Shown: positions 8,956-17,768, numbered from the stretch's first letter. The stretch: DNA of 64,000 nucleotides from an uncultured Lachnospiraceae bacterium (GCA_949502235.1 CATBDC010000005.1:81246-145245), one strand, 5' to 3'. The notes: generated by a model from the letters alone, not told the origin. Translations and numbers: made by a program.

Positions 8956-10614
8956 TTAAATTTTTCTGGCAAGAGCTGCTGCGTCTGCAATAGCATCAAT
9001 GGCAACTCCTACTTTAAGGGCGTCTCCCACCAAATGCGCCGGGATATCATTCTCTTTACAGAAGGTAAGAAGCTCATCCTGGGGGACTGGTCTCGAACCG
9101 ACAGCTACAATTATGTAATCCGCTGGGATTTCCTCTAATCCGCTTTTCTTTTCAATTACCAGCGAATTTTCCTTTATTTCAACTGCAGTTGCCCGGGTAA
9201 TATAGGTAATCTGCTTTTTGTCCAGCATTTCTTCAATAAATGCAGATCTTGTTCCTCCGGCTTCCTTTGCTACTGCCTTAGCCATTTCTACAACAGTAAG
9301 ATTATTTTCGCCATCGCAGAGATATTCTGCAGTTTCGATACCTACCAGTCCGCCTCCAATTACAACAATGTGTCCTTTGGGCCTTACTTTGTCCTGTAAG
9401 ATATCCTTATAGCCGATTACGTTTGGTCTGTCTGCCCCTGGAATGTTCAGTATAATCGGTGAGCCTCCTGTAGCAAGTACTACCTCGTCAGGCATAATTT
9501 CCTTTAAAGCTTCAGGAGTGACTTTTGCATTCAGGCGGATATCCACACCTGCCTTTACGACATGCCCGGCTCTTGCCCTTACGGCCTCTAGTGTTTCCTG
9601 TTTTCCAGGAGCCGCCCCTGCGAGACGGAACAGGCCTCCGAGTTCTGAATCCTGTTCTGCAAGAATTACTGTATGTCCACGTCCTTTTATGTCCACCTTT
9701 CCTGATGCAATATACTCCTCTGCCTGCTGTGGATCGTTAATACGTCCTACGCCTGCAACAACCATATCAGTTTCACGTTTTAAGCGGGCGGCATTTTCAA
9801 TGTTAAATCCACGAGGAAGATCCATCGGAGGAACAATATATTTTGAACCATGCCCCCAGCAGTTTCCGCGGGAGACATCCAGTGCATCCGCACCAGCCTC
9901 TTTTGCCCACTTGCAAAATTCGATCACATCCTCCGCGGACAGACCGTTTTCTGCATAATCATCAAAAGGTGCAATACGCAGGAAGACAGGCATTATATCA
10001 GGGATTGCCTTTCTTACAGCCTGAATTACTTCTAAGGGATAGCGGGCTCTATTGGCTAATGAGCCTCCGTATTCGTCCTCCCGTCTGTTCATTGCACCGC
10101 TAAGAAATCCATGAAGGCCATATCCATGAGAAAGATGAAGCTCTACTGCATCAAACCCACAAGCCGCTGCCCGTGCAGCAGAATCAGCAAAAGCAGTTTT
10201 AACTTCTTCCATAAACTCAAGAGAAGCTCCTTCGAGTCCAAATTCAGGCTTGGCGCTGGGAATAAATACAGGCAGCGCCGGATCTACATAAAAGGTGGAG
10301 ATTCCCCCTTGATCGAGCTGGATATTACATTTTCCTCCGGCTTCATGTATCGCTTTGCAGAGTTTTGTAAAACCAGGCATAAATTTGTCTTCAGAGATAT
10401 TCCCGAGCTCTTCCGGAGCGGTGGGCGCGTGAATCGAGGTTGCTTCTATTGTATTGAGTCCGCAGCCGCCCCGGGCTCTTGCTACCTGATAATCAATCAT
10501 CTCATCTGTAACATAACCCCGATCCTGCAGGCAGACATCAGAGCCGGGCATTTTTATTCTGTTCCTGAATTCTGTACCGCGTATGGTTATTGGCTGAAAT
10601 AAATTATCAAACAT
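8956..10614 (-). CDS. NADH:flavin oxidoreductase / old yellow enzyme family, with an apparent internal deletion
   Basis: 552 residues. Residues 1 to ~310 are the FMN-binding TIM barrel (substrate His-Gly in 'HLSHGYGLHGF', 'NRREDEYGGS', then 'VVAGVGRINDPQQAEE'). The C-terminal ~240 residues are the NAD/FAD part, with an intact GGGLVGIETA motif and the final 'LVGDALKVG'. Relatives such as BaiCD and 2,4-dienoyl-CoA reductase are ~640-670 residues. Here 'GKVD' joins directly to 'KGRGHTVILAEQ', so about 85-90 residues are missing: the end of the barrel, the CxxCxxxC 4Fe-4S ligands and the first GGGPAGMEAA-type motif. The frame stays open. Electron transfer from NADH to FMN should be impaired unless it works differently. 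Confidence 0.85.
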   Translation of the reverse strand: MFDNLFQPITIRGTEFRNRIKMPGSDVCLQDRGYVTDEMIDYQVARARGGCGLNTIEATSIHAPTAPEELGNISEDKFMPGFTKLCKAIHEAGGKCNIQLDQGGISTFYVDPALPVFIPSAKPEFGLEGASLEFMEEVKTAFADSAARAAACGFDAVELHLSHGYGLHGFLSGAMNRREDEYGGSLANRARYPLEVIQAVRKAIPDIMPVFLRIAPFDDYAENGLSAEDVIEFCKWAKEAGADALDVSRGNCWGHGSKYIVPPMDLPRGFNIENAARLKRETDMVVAGVGRINDPQQAEEYIASGKVDIKGRGHTVILAEQDSELGGLFRLAGAAPGKQETLEAVRARAGHVVKAGVDIRLNAKVTPEALKEIMPDEVVLATGGSPIILNIPGADRPNVIGYKDILQDKVRPKGHIVVIGGGLVGIETAEYLCDGENNLTVVEMAKAVAKEAGGTRSAFIEEMLDKKQITYITRATAVEIKENSLVIEKKSGLEEIPADYIIVAVGSRPVPQDELLTFCKENDIPAHLVGDALKVGVAIDAIADAAALARKI

Positions 10615-10629
10615 AAGTTGTCCCCTTTC

Positions 10630-10929
10630 TTACAATTCAAAGTCACAGGAGACCATCTGTTCTATAATCTCATAATCACATAATTCGATGACAGCTGGCG
10701 CTACTTCCTCGATATGTACTGGATGGTTCATATATTCTTCAAAATGTTCTTTTGTATCAAATACACCGATAAGACATAACGAGGCATTGGTAGGTGAATC
10801 CTTGAAATTAATTCCAACTTTATAGTCCATTGTGCCTGGAACAATATCCTTAAGCCTCCATAACGCATCAGCTGCCTCCTGTGCTCTGGATGGATCGGCG
10901 AGTTTAAAGGTTGCTACATGACAAACCAT
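10630..10929 (-). CDS. Dabb-family (stress-responsive alpha/beta barrel) protein
   Basis: 99 residues from ATG at 10929, 7 bp after AAAGGAGG; longer in-frame starts upstream run through the promoter and operator region and are rejected. The start MVCHVATFKL, the central 'VGINFKDSP' and 'EYMNHPVHIEEV' are typical of the dimeric Dabb fold, which includes polyketide cyclases and other small ring-binding proteins. It is the first gene of the operon, 15 bp before the flavin reductase. Its job is unknown; binding or isomerising the aromatic or steroid-like substrate is a guess from context. Confidence 0.8.
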   Translation of the reverse strand: MVCHVATFKLADPSRAQEAADALWRLKDIVPGTMDYKVGINFKDSPTNASLCLIGVFDTKEHFEEYMNHPVHIEEVAPAVIELCDYEIIEQMVSCDFEL

Positions 10930-10964
10930 AGGAATTCCTCCTTTCATTATTTTTTTAAAATTAA

Positions 10965-11002
10965 TTGCACTGTGTAAATTAAATATAACTTGCACTGTGC
11001 AA
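10965..11002. promoter_or_regulatory. two TetR-type operator palindromes
   Basis: A 13-bp palindrome TTGCAC-T-GTGCAA lies at 10990-11002, and a near copy TTGCAC-T-GTGTAA at 10965-10977, with centres 25 bp apart. Both are upstream of the Dabb start and in the same intergenic region as the TetR gene's end. They are the probable binding sites of the adjacent TetR protein. Confidence 0.65.
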
Positions 11003-11113
11003 TTTGTAAATAGTAAAATTAAAAAAACAAATATTTCGTCATTTTAGATAAAAATTATATGGAAAGTTTGTTGATAATTTTCACTATGTCAGATAAATTG
11101 TATTATTACAAAT

Positions 11114-11149
11114 AAAAAAGACCAAACTTTATGTTTAGTCTCTTTTTAT
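11114..11149. terminator. terminator after tetR
   Basis: AAAAAAGACCAAAC, a short loop, and GTTTAGTCTCTTTTT form an A/T-flanked hairpin with one mismatch. It follows the TetR gene on the minus strand and could work in both directions. Confidence 0.6.
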
Positions 11150-11161
11150 TACAACTTTATA

Positions 11162-11833
11162 TTACATACCGGAAAGAAGAAGCAGTACTCCATTGTAAAA
11201 CTGGGTTTCAAAAGCTGTTGCCCTGCCCAGGTGCTCTGGATATACATAAAAAGCATCTGCCATACGTTCGGCCTCCAGGTGCTTTTCTGACATATGATTC
11301 ATAGGATATAAACCAATTGCAAAAGCAAATATTGTAGAAGCAAAGGCCTGATGGCTTTCCTTCGGATAAGCCGGAAAATATTTAGCTACACTCATTAAAA
11401 GAATGTGATAGACATCAAAACTGTTCTCTCGAAATTCTGTCAGTTTTTCAAGTCGGCAGTTTCTTTCAATAATATTAAACAACATACTGGTCAATTCCAG
11501 CATAATACCGTGATCTGCAAAAATACTGGTCATAAGAAGAGCATAATCCTCTTTATCCAGGACAGGATAATCGGATATTGCCTGATACATGTCATCCTTC
11601 CAGACACTTTGTTCTCTTTTTAATAAATCCAGTAGTACCTCTTCCCGGGTTTTATAATAATTATATATAGATTGACGGGTAAATGAAGTCATCTGGCTTA
11701 TTGCTTTGAAATTAACAGCGTCAATCCCTCCTTTAGAATATAATTTCGCACATGCATCTATGATTTCGTTTTTTCTGCTTTCAATTTGTTCCTTTGTTCT
11801 GGCCCTCTGAAAGGGTTTGTTATCGTCCTTCAT
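11162..11833 (-). CDS. TetR/AcrR family transcriptional regulator
   Basis: 223 residues. The N-terminal helix-turn-helix is clear: 'RKNEIIDACAKLYSKGG' then 'FKAISQMTSFTRQSIYNYYKTREEVLLDLL' (about residues 20-70), the TetR consensus. The C-terminal ligand domain is helical and not assignable to a ligand. It is codirectional with the reductase operon and separated from it by a terminator and two palindromes, so it probably represses that operon until a substrate binds. It is divergent from secG. Confidence 0.88.
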   Translation of the reverse strand: MKDDNKPFQRARTKEQIESRKNEIIDACAKLYSKGGIDAVNFKAISQMTSFTRQSIYNYYKTREEVLLDLLKREQSVWKDDMYQAISDYPVLDKEDYALLMTSIFADHGIMLELTSMLFNIIERNCRLEKLTEFRENSFDVYHILLMSVAKYFPAYPKESHQAFASTIFAFAIGLYPMNHMSEKHLEAERMADAFYVYPEHLGRATAFETQFYNGVLLLLSGM

Positions 11834-11942
11834 ATCAGAAATGTATACCTCTCTGCTCTATTTTATCTAAAACTCTTGAATATCTTAGCATAATTATGTA
11901 TATTAATCCAGAGCACAATCGTAAAATGAGGAGAATTAATAC

Positions 11943-11971
11943 TTGTAAACTTCCCTTAGCTGTGTTAATAT
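11943..11971 (+). promoter_or_regulatory. probable secG promoter
   Basis: TTGTAA and TAATAT are spaced by 17 bp, about 34 bp upstream of the secG start. Sigma-A type by eye. Confidence 0.5.
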
Positions 11972-12004
11972 AATAATGGTTTATCCGCAGGAGGTGTATA
12001 GAAG

Positions 12005-12247
12005 GTGGAGATTTTGAAAACAATACTATTAATTATATTCGCAATAGACTGCATCGCATTATCTGCAATCGTATTACTTCAGGAAGGCAAGTCTGCAGGC
12101 CTTGGCACGATCAGCGGTATGGCTGATACGTACTGGGGACAGAACAAGGGACGCTCCATGGAGGGCGCTTTAGTAAAGTCTACGAAGTTCCTTGCGATTC
12201 TGTTTATTGTTTTGGCAGCAGTGTTGAATTTAAAAGTATTTGCTTAG
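12005..12247 (+). CDS. secG: preprotein translocase subunit SecG
   Basis: 80 residues with two membrane helices (about residues 4-22 and 58-78) and the conserved SecG middle 'LLQEGKSAGLGTISG', followed by 'YWGQNKGRSMEG'. The start is GTG at 12005, 10 bp after AGGAGG. SecG is the small accessory subunit of the SecYEG channel in the cytoplasmic membrane. The gene heads the secG-rnr-smpB cluster that is common in Firmicutes; a terminator separates it from rnr. Confidence 0.93.
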   Translation: MEILKTILLIIFAIDCIALSAIVLLQEGKSAGLGTISGMADTYWGQNKGRSMEGALVKSTKFLAILFIVLAAVLNLKVFA

Positions 12248-12268
12248 GTTTTGGTTATATGTGAAGAC

Positions 12269-12302
12269 AAAAAGGGCACTCCTGTAACAGGAGTGCCCTT
12301 TT
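12269..12302 (+). terminator. terminator between secG and rnr
   Basis: AAAAGGGCACTCCTG, a TAA loop and the exact complement CAGGAGTGCCCTTTT form a perfect hairpin with a T-tail. rnr must then be read through or started from its own promoter. Confidence 0.85.
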
Positions 12303-12323
12303 ACGAAATTATGAGAGGAAGTT

Positions 12324-14504
12324 ATGAACGAAGATAAGACATTTGAAAAAAGAAAAAAGATGATATATGATTTCATCTGTGATGACCTATATGTGCCGAT
12401 GAAGCAGAAAGAGCTGGCAATGCTCCTTCAGGTTTCAAAGGAGCAGAGGGATGATCTTAAGAGGGCACTTGAGGCATTAGAGGCAGAAGGAAAGATCTAT
12501 CTTTCAAAGAGAGGAAAATATTGTAAGGGTGAGGCTAACCGCATAGTCGGGACCTACAGGGCAAACCAGAAAGGCTTCGGTTTTGTCCTTCTGCCGGAGG
12601 AAGAGGGCGACATCTATATAAGTGAGGAGAATACAGGCGGCGCTTTTGACGGCGATGAGGTTGAGGTTATTATTACGAAGGAATCCGGTGACAGAAACCG
12701 GGAGGGACAGATTATCCGCATTGTATCCCGGAAGGTTACAAGAGTTGTGGGCCTGTATCAGAAAAAGGCGAACACGGGCTATGGCTTTGTTCTGCCGGAT
12801 AACCAGCGTATCATACAGGATATTTTTATTCCGGAGGAGGCTTCTAAGGGGGCGGTAAATGGGCATAAGGTTGTAGCAGAGCTTACCTCTTACGGCGGAA
12901 ACGGGCGGAAACCGGAAGGGAGGATTACTGAGATTATCGGGCATGTGAATGACCCGGGCACGGACATTATGTCCATTATAAAAGGATATGATCTTCCCAC
13001 AGAGTTCCCGGAGAAGGTATTAAACCAGGCAGAGCGCGCGGCGAAGCCGGTAAGTGACGCGGACATGGAAGGACGCAGGGACTTAAGAGACTGGCAGATG
13101 GTAACAATAGACGGGGAGGATGCAAAGGATCTGGATGACGCTGTTTCCATCAAAAGAGACGGTGACAGCTATATTCTGGGCGTTCACATCGCTGACGTGA
13201 CGAATTATGTGCAGGAAAACAGTGCTCTTGACAGAGAAGCTCTTTTGCGCGGCACCAGCGTTTACCTTGTGGACCGGGTGATTCCCATGCTCCCTCATAC
13301 CTTATCTAACGGCATCTGCTCCCTAAACGAAGGCGAGGATCGTCTGGCCTTAAGCTGTATTATGACGGTAAATGGAAATGGAATTGTGACGGATCATGAG
13401 ATTGCGGAGACAGTTATCCGTGTAGACCGCCGTATGACTTACACAAGTGTAAAAAAGATTTTGGAGGAGCACGATAAAGAAGAAATTATAAAATATAAAG
13501 AGCTTGTTCCGGCATTTGAGCTTATGGAGGAGTTATCCGGTATCTTAAGAAAACGGAGGGAAAAGCGGGGTTCCATTGACTTTGACTTTCCGGAAACAAA
13601 GATGGTGCTTGACGAAAACGGGCATCCTCTTGAGATCAGGCCCTATGACAGAAATACAGCCACCAGAATTATTGAGGATTTCATGCTGCTGGCAAATGAG
13701 ACGGTTGCCGAGGATTATTACTGGCAGGAACTCCCCTTTGTTTACCGGACACATGATACGCCGGAGGAAGGAAAGGTACGCGCGCTTGCCGCATCTATCA
13801 ACAATTTTGGCTATTCCATGCACATAGGAGTAAATGAGGTGCGGCCTAAGGAGATACAAAAGTTGCTTGCGAAAACAGCAGGAACACCGGAAGAAACCAT
13901 GATAAGCCGTCTGGCCTTACGTTCCATGAAGCAGGCAAAATACACCCCGGAGAATACAGGGCATTTTGGCCTTGCGGCGAATTACTATACCCATTTTACC
14001 TCTCCTATCAGACGGTATCCCGATCTTCAGATTCATCGGATTATCAAGGATAATCTAAGAGGAAGGATGAAGGAGGAGCGGATAGGACATTATGAAAAGC
14101 TTCTTGCGGAGGTAGCAAAGCAGGCAAGCGAGAAGGAAAGATGTGCAGAGGAGGCAGAAAGAGAGACGATTAAGCTTAAAAAGACAGAATACATGGAGGA
14201 TCATATAGGTGAAATATTCGGCGGCGTGATCTCCGGCCTCACGAAGTGGGGGATGTATGTGGAGCTGCCAAATACGGTAGAAGGGTTTGTCCATGTCATA
14301 AATATGACAGATGACCATTATGACTATAATGAGAGCCGCTATGAGATGACCGGTGTGCATACGGGAAAGGTATATAAGCTGGGGCAGAGGATTCATGTGA
14401 AGGTGACGGGCACGGACCGCATGCTCCGGACTGTTGATTTTCAGATTGCGGAGGGAGAGGATATAGAAGATGGCAAAGACCAATGGCAAAATGATAGCAA
14501 ATAA
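12324..14504 (+). CDS. rnr: ribonuclease R
   Basis: 726 residues in the usual RNase R order: an N-terminal winged-helix-like region (1-70), two cold-shock domains ('[10 protein letters not shown]', '[10 protein letters not shown]'), the RNB catalytic domain with '[14 protein letters not shown]' near residue 260 supplying the metal-binding aspartates, '[12 protein letters not shown]' near 560, and a C-terminal S1 domain ('[17 protein letters not shown]'). It degrades structured RNA 3' to 5' and works with tmRNA-SmpB in removing non-stop mRNA. Overlaps smpB by 35 bp, so the two are coupled. Confidence 0.95.
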   Translation: MNEDKTFEKRKKMIYDFICDDLYVPMKQKELAMLLQVSKEQRDDLKRALEALEAEGKIYLSKRGKYCKGEANRIVGTYRANQKGFGFVLLPEEEGDIYISEENTGGAFDGDEVEVIITKESGDRNREGQIIRIVSRKVTRVVGLYQKKANTGYGFVLPDNQRIIQDIFIPEEASKGAVNGHKVVAELTSYGGNGRKPEGRITEIIGHVNDPGTDIMSIIKGYDLPTEFPEKVLNQAERAAKPVSDADMEGRRDLRDWQMVTIDGEDAKDLDDAVSIKRDGDSYILGVHIADVTNYVQENSALDREALLRGTSVYLVDRVIPMLPHTLSNGICSLNEGEDRLALSCIMTVNGNGIVTDHEIAETVIRVDRRMTYTSVKKILEEHDKEEIIKYKELVPAFELMEELSGILRKRREKRGSIDFDFPETKMVLDENGHPLEIRPYDRNTATRIIEDFMLLANETVAEDYYWQELPFVYRTHDTPEEGKVRALAASINNFGYSMHIGVNEVRPKEIQKLLAKTAGTPEETMISRLALRSMKQAKYTPENTGHFGLAANYYTHFTSPIRRYPDLQIHRIIKDNLRGRMKEERIGHYEKLLAEVAKQASEKERCAEEAERETIKLKKTEYMEDHIGEIFGGVISGLTKWGMYVELPNTVEGFVHVINMTDDHYDYNESRYEMTGVHTGKVYKLGQRIHVKVTGTDRMLRTVDFQIAEGEDIEDGKDQWQNDSK

Positions 14505-14940
14505 TAAAAAGGCATATCATGATTATTTTATACTTGAAAATTATGAGACAGGCATTGCCCTTCATGGGACGGAGGTCAAGTCCCTGCGGATGGGAAAATG
14601 CAGCATTAAGGAAGCCTTTATCCGGGTGGAGAACGGAGAGGTTTTTATCTACGGGATGCATATCAGCCCTTACGAGAAGGGAAATATTTTTAATAAGGAT
14701 CCCCTCCGGGTAAGGAAGCTCCTTCTGCATAAATCAGAGATAAATAAGATGCTTGGTAAGACGAAGGAAAAGGGAATGGCCATTGTACCCCTTAAGGTAT
14801 ATTTTAAAGGCAGTCTTGTTAAGGTAGAGATTGGGCTTGCAAAAGGCAAGAAGCTCTACGACAAGCGCCAGGACATAGCAAAAAAGGATCAGAAAAGGGA
14901 AGCAGAGAGAGATTTCAAGGTCCGTAATTTAAATGTGTAA
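14470..14940 (+). CDS. smpB: SsrA-binding protein SmpB
   Basis: 156 residues with the whole SmpB signature: '[29 protein letters not shown]' near the start, '[24 protein letters not shown]' in the middle and a basic tail '[22 protein letters not shown]'. It binds tmRNA and carries it to stalled ribosomes. The ATG is 9 bp after GAGG inside the end of rnr. Unlike most Firmicutes, ssrA is not next to it here: tmRNA is 35 kb away on the minus strand. Confidence 0.96.
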   Translation: MAKTNGKMIANNKKAYHDYFILENYETGIALHGTEVKSLRMGKCSIKEAFIRVENGEVFIYGMHISPYEKGNIFNKDPLRVRKLLLHKSEINKMLGKTKEKGMAIVPLKVYFKGSLVKVEIGLAKGKKLYDKRQDIAKKDQKREAERDFKVRNLNV

Positions 14941-14958
14941 GAAAGTGATTCAGGAGTG
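14936..14958 (+). repeat. 23-bp exact direct repeat, copy 1 (partner at 50154-50176)
   Basis: The 23 bases overlapping the smpB stop codon are identical to the bases covering the last codons of psd (14936-14958 = 50154-50176). The partner copy sits just before the tmRNA gene. Confidence 0.85.
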
Positions 14959-14985
14959 GACACTAACCATAAGGGAGGAAGAAAA

Positions 14986-15222
14986 ATGGTGCCGGTAAAG
15001 AAAGAGGACTTGCGAAAACTGGTAAGTCAGACTACAATAGAGACATATGAGGAGCTGACTCCGCAGCTGATTCAGCTGATTAACGAGACAAAGCATAACG
15101 AGACACTCACAGAGGCACAGAAGCAGGATGAGATATCTCTCCATATGCTGGGATATGTGAAATCCTGTACAAATGAAATCCTCATAGAGGTTTTGGCAGA
15201 AATACTTGGATTGGAGGAATAA
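14986..15222 (+). CDS. conserved small protein, function unknown
   Basis: 78 residues from ATG 14986 (MVPVKKEDLRKL), after AGGGAGGA; an ATG-less upstream extension is rejected. Acidic and helical throughout, no membrane segment, one cysteine. No family recognised. Sits between smpB and a zinc-ribbon membrane protein, 4 bp before the latter's ribosome site, so both may be in one transcript. Confidence 0.65.
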   Translation: MVPVKKEDLRKLVSQTTIETYEELTPQLIQLINETKHNETLTEAQKQDEISLHMLGYVKSCTNEILIEVLAEILGLEE

Positions 15223-15226
15223 AAAG

Positions 15227-15769
15227 ATGGCATATTGTGTAAAATGCGGTGCGAGAGTTGACGATGGACAGAGCTTCTGCCCTTACTGCGGCGCAGAGAT
15301 TCCGAAAGCGGCGCAGGATATGAACAGCAGCAGCGGCGGTTTTGGCGGTTCCGAGAATTATACATATTATCAGAATTCATATCAGGACTCATATCAGGAC
15401 AGCCAGAGCCGCCCGGACTATTTTCCGGCGGCAGAGGTTAAGAAAAATAAACTTATGGGTGTTTTGTCCTATTTAGGGATTCTTATTCTTGTGCCCCTTC
15501 TGGCAGGAGACAAGAGCTCTGCGTATGTAAGGCATCATGCAAACCAGGGGATTATACTGTTTGTGATATCCTCGGTCTTAGACCTGCTTGACGGGAAATG
15601 GGTGTGGGGCTTCCATTCCTGGATTAATTTTGGCGGAGGAGCGCTTTCCTGGCTCATTGAGATCGCTGATTTTGCATGCCTGATTCTGTTTATCATGGGA
15701 CTAGTATCTGCATGTCAGGGCACCAGACGGGAGCTGCCTCTCATCGGAAAGATTAAGGTTTTAAAATAA
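15227..15769 (+). CDS. zinc-ribbon plus DUF4870-like membrane protein
   Basis: 180 residues from ATG 15227, 8 bp after GGAGGA. The N-terminus is a zinc ribbon with two CxxC knuckles (CVKCG, CPYCG). A Gly/Ser/Tyr-rich linker follows, with a repeated 'SYQD' motif, then about four membrane helices with 'YVRHHANQGIILFV', the landmark of DUF4870. Probably an inner-membrane protein with a cytoplasmic zinc ribbon; the function is unknown. Confidence 0.75.
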   Translation: MAYCVKCGARVDDGQSFCPYCGAEIPKAAQDMNSSSGGFGGSENYTYYQNSYQDSYQDSQSRPDYFPAAEVKKNKLMGVLSYLGILILVPLLAGDKSSAYVRHHANQGIILFVISSVLDLLDGKWVWGFHSWINFGGGALSWLIEIADFACLILFIMGLVSACQGTRRELPLIGKIKVLK

Positions 15770-15803
15770 AGCTGAATCCGGGACAGGGTAAAGCTGAATC
15801 TGG

Positions 15804-15873
15804 GACGGAGTAAAATTAAAAAGTGCCTGTCCCCACCTTTGGCGGGAGACAGGCACTTTAAATTTACTCCGTC
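15804..15873. repeat. dispersed palindrome copy C
   Basis: GACGGAGTAAAATTAAAAAG begins the left arm, which includes AGTGCCTGTC; the right arm ends at 15873, one base before the hsp20 stop. A tandem half copy (GGGACAGGGTAAA) lies just upstream at about 15780-15792. Lies between convergent genes and probably terminates both. Confidence 0.8.
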
Positions 15874-16296
15874 TTATTCAATTGTGATAAGCTTCGGCTG
15901 TTCAATAGCCCTCGGAGCCTCCTTTGGCACCTTAAGCGCCAGTACGCCGTCCTTAAATGCCGCTTTAATGTCTTCCTGTGTCACCTGGTCGCCTACATAA
16001 AAGCTTCTGTTGCAGCTTCCGGTATAGCGTTCCTTGCGTACACAGTTTCCTTTTGCGTCTTTTTCTTCTTTTGTTTCATTTTTTGTTGCCGTAATGGTAA
16101 GATAGCCTTCCTTTAAATCAGCCTTGATATCTTCCTTTGCGTAGCCGGGGAGCTCCATCTCGATGATGTAATTACCGTCCTTTTCGTGAATATCAGTCTT
16201 CATAATCTGAGAAGACGCGTTTTCAAACGGACGTGTGAAGAATGGATCCCTGAACATCTCGTCAAATAAACTTGAATTTCTGTTTGCTAATAACAT
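15874..16296 (-). CDS. Hsp20 / alpha-crystallin small heat shock protein
   Basis: 140 residues. The alpha-crystallin domain spans about residues 35-130, with 'YIIEMELPGYAKEDIKADLKEGYLTI' and 'FKDGVLALKVPK' as typical strands, and an N-terminal 'FDEMFRDPFF'. These proteins form oligomers that hold unfolded proteins. ATG follows AAGGAGG by 7 bp. The promoter overlaps a CIRCE-like element, and the left end of the conjugative element lies immediately upstream. Confidence 0.95.
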   Translation of the reverse strand: MLLANRNSSLFDEMFRDPFFTRPFENASSQIMKTDIHEKDGNYIIEMELPGYAKEDIKADLKEGYLTITATKNETKEEKDAKGNCVRKERYTGSCNRSFYVGDQVTQEDIKAAFKDGVLALKVPKEAPRAIEQPKLITIE

Positions 16297-16383
16297 AATG
16301 ATTCCTCCTTAAATTTGCCTTTATGGAAAGTAGTATTCCAAAAAGGTATGTGAAATATGAATTGTTTTATTTGTTATATATAT

Positions 16384-16426
16384 TATATAACATAAATTAT
16401 TAGCCACGTCAAGTGGTGAGTGCTAA
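16384..16426 (-). promoter_or_regulatory. hsp20 promoter with CIRCE-like operator at the element junction
   Basis: On the minus strand TTGACG and TATATA are 17 bp apart. The 27-bp stretch 16400-16426 has CIRCE geometry (9-9-9): one half, GAGTGCTAA, is perfect and the other is TTAGCCACG instead of TTAGCACTC. The perfect half lies inside the 14-bp att core. Confidence 0.6.
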
Positions 16427-16428
16427 TT
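16415..16428 (+). repeat. attL core, 14 bp
   Basis: GGTGAGTGCTAATT, repeated exactly at 41901-41914. It lies 119 bp from the end of int, as expected for the integrase-proximal end. Confidence 0.75.
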
Positions 16429-16510
16429 TTTTCTGATAATTTTTGCAAACCGCCTGAAATCAATGGTTTGCACACACTTTGTTTTCCTGTAATTGTCCTT
16501 TTCATAAGTT

Positions 16511-16530
16511 TTGACACCAGTTTGACACCA
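16511..16530 (+). promoter_or_regulatory. left arm-type integrase sites
   Basis: TTGACACCA occurs at 16511-16519 and 16522-16530, 11 bp apart. The same pair is at the right end, like the DR-2 arm sites bound by Tn916 Int. Confidence 0.6.
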
Positions 16531-16547
16531 ATTTTTATATTTTTGTG

Positions 16548-17768
16548 TCAGAAATTTACCGCCATACTATCCAGCCTTGCAATTTCCTGTTCGATTCTTT
16601 CTCTGTCTCCCAAGTGGTTATATACGTCCATTGTCACATCAATATGAGCGTGCCCCATGATATACTGCAAAACTTTAATATCCATACGGCACTCTGCCAT
16701 TCTGGTACAGGCTGTATGACGCATAACGTGAGCGGATACTTTTGGAAGTAGTTCTGCTTTTCTATGTTCTTTCTTTGCTTTCTGTACTTCTTCTTTATTG
16801 TAAGCATCCACAATATTATACAATACACTATTTACCCCATATGGCATAAGCGGCCTGCCGGATTTAGCGGTAAAAACAAACCCCGAATAGCCGTCTACTT
16901 CAATTGATTTATCCTTTGCCAGCATAAAGTTAATCTTCCTCTGTTCTTCAAACGCTTTCTGTACTTCCTGCGTCATAGGTATAACTCGGATACCAGAATC
17001 AGTCTTGGGAGTAGAAATGTGGAAACGGCAGCCATCACCCAGATTTTTATAAATGAGCTGATGGTCTACATTCAGTCCCCTTGCCCTTGTGTCTACATCT
17101 TTCCATGTAAGCCCAATTAATTCACCACACCTCAATCCTGTACCTATCATAATCATAAGCATTGGATAATGGACATTATAGACATTGCTTTGCTTTACAA
17201 AATCAATGAGCTTTTCCTGCTGTGAAATTGACAACGCTTCCCGTTCTTTTGCCGGTCTGCCATAATCACTGATAGAACCCTTTGCTGGATTCTTACGGAT
17301 AATATCATCATCAACCGCCATTTCAAGAGCTGGATAAATCATAGTATTAATATTTTTAATCGTCGAATGAGCATAGCCAGCTTTTGACAGTTTGGAATAA
17401 AAGCCTTTAATATGTGATGGTAAAATCTGTACAACCTTGATATTCCCTATTTCATCTCTCACTTGATTATCCCAAATCCTAGTGTAGTTTACTCTGGTGG
17501 AATCAGCCAGTTTACGGGTAGCCAGATACCTCTCAAACAAGGTATTCAACGTCATCTTCTTAATTGCATTGTCAGTCAGAATGTTATCATCTATGTCTTT
17601 TGCAATCTGCTTTTCCTTTTCTCTAAGCTCTGGTAAATCCTGTGCATAAATTGTCTGTCGCTTTCCTGTCCTTATATCAGTATAACGGTAACTGTACCTG
17701 CCATCATTACGCCAGCTTTCGCCCTCTCTTAATTTTCTCCCTTTATGGTCTTTTCTGCTATTTGCCAT
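16548..17768 (-). CDS. int: Tn916-type tyrosine recombinase (integrase)
   Basis: 406 residues from ATG 17768, 9 bp after AAAGGA; the Tn916 enzyme has about 405. N-terminal arm-binding domain ('RDHKGRKL'-like start, then 'GRYSYRYTDIRTGKRQTIYA'), a core-binding domain at about 75-160, and a catalytic domain with Arg213 in TGLRCGEL, 'HVMRHTACTR' and 'GHAHIDVTMDVY' ending in the nucleophile Tyr383. It integrates and, with Xis, excises the element. It lies at the element's left end, next to xis. Confidence 0.96.
   Translation of the reverse strand: MANSRKDHKGRKLREGESWRNDGRYSYRYTDIRTGKRQTIYAQDLPELREKEKQIAKDIDDNILTDNAIKKMTLNTLFERYLATRKLADSTRVNYTRIWDNQVRDEIGNIKVVQILPSHIKGFYSKLSKAGYAHSTIKNINTMIYPALEMAVDDDIIRKNPAKGSISDYGRPAKEREALSISQQEKLIDFVKQSNVYNVHYPMLMIMIGTGLRCGELIGLTWKDVDTRARGLNVDHQLIYKNLGDGCRFHISTPKTDSGIRVIPMTQEVQKAFEEQRKINFMLAKDKSIEVDGYSGFVFTAKSGRPLMPYGVNSVLYNIVDAYNKEEVQKAKKEHRKAELLPKVSAHVMRHTACTRMAECRMDIKVLQYIMGHAHIDVTMDVYNHLGDRERIEQEIARLDSMAVNF

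Noticed and set aside
10929..10995. 22-residue N-terminal extension of the Dabb protein
   Set aside because: It crosses the proposed operator and ribosome site; the normal Dabb start MVCHVATF has an ideal site.
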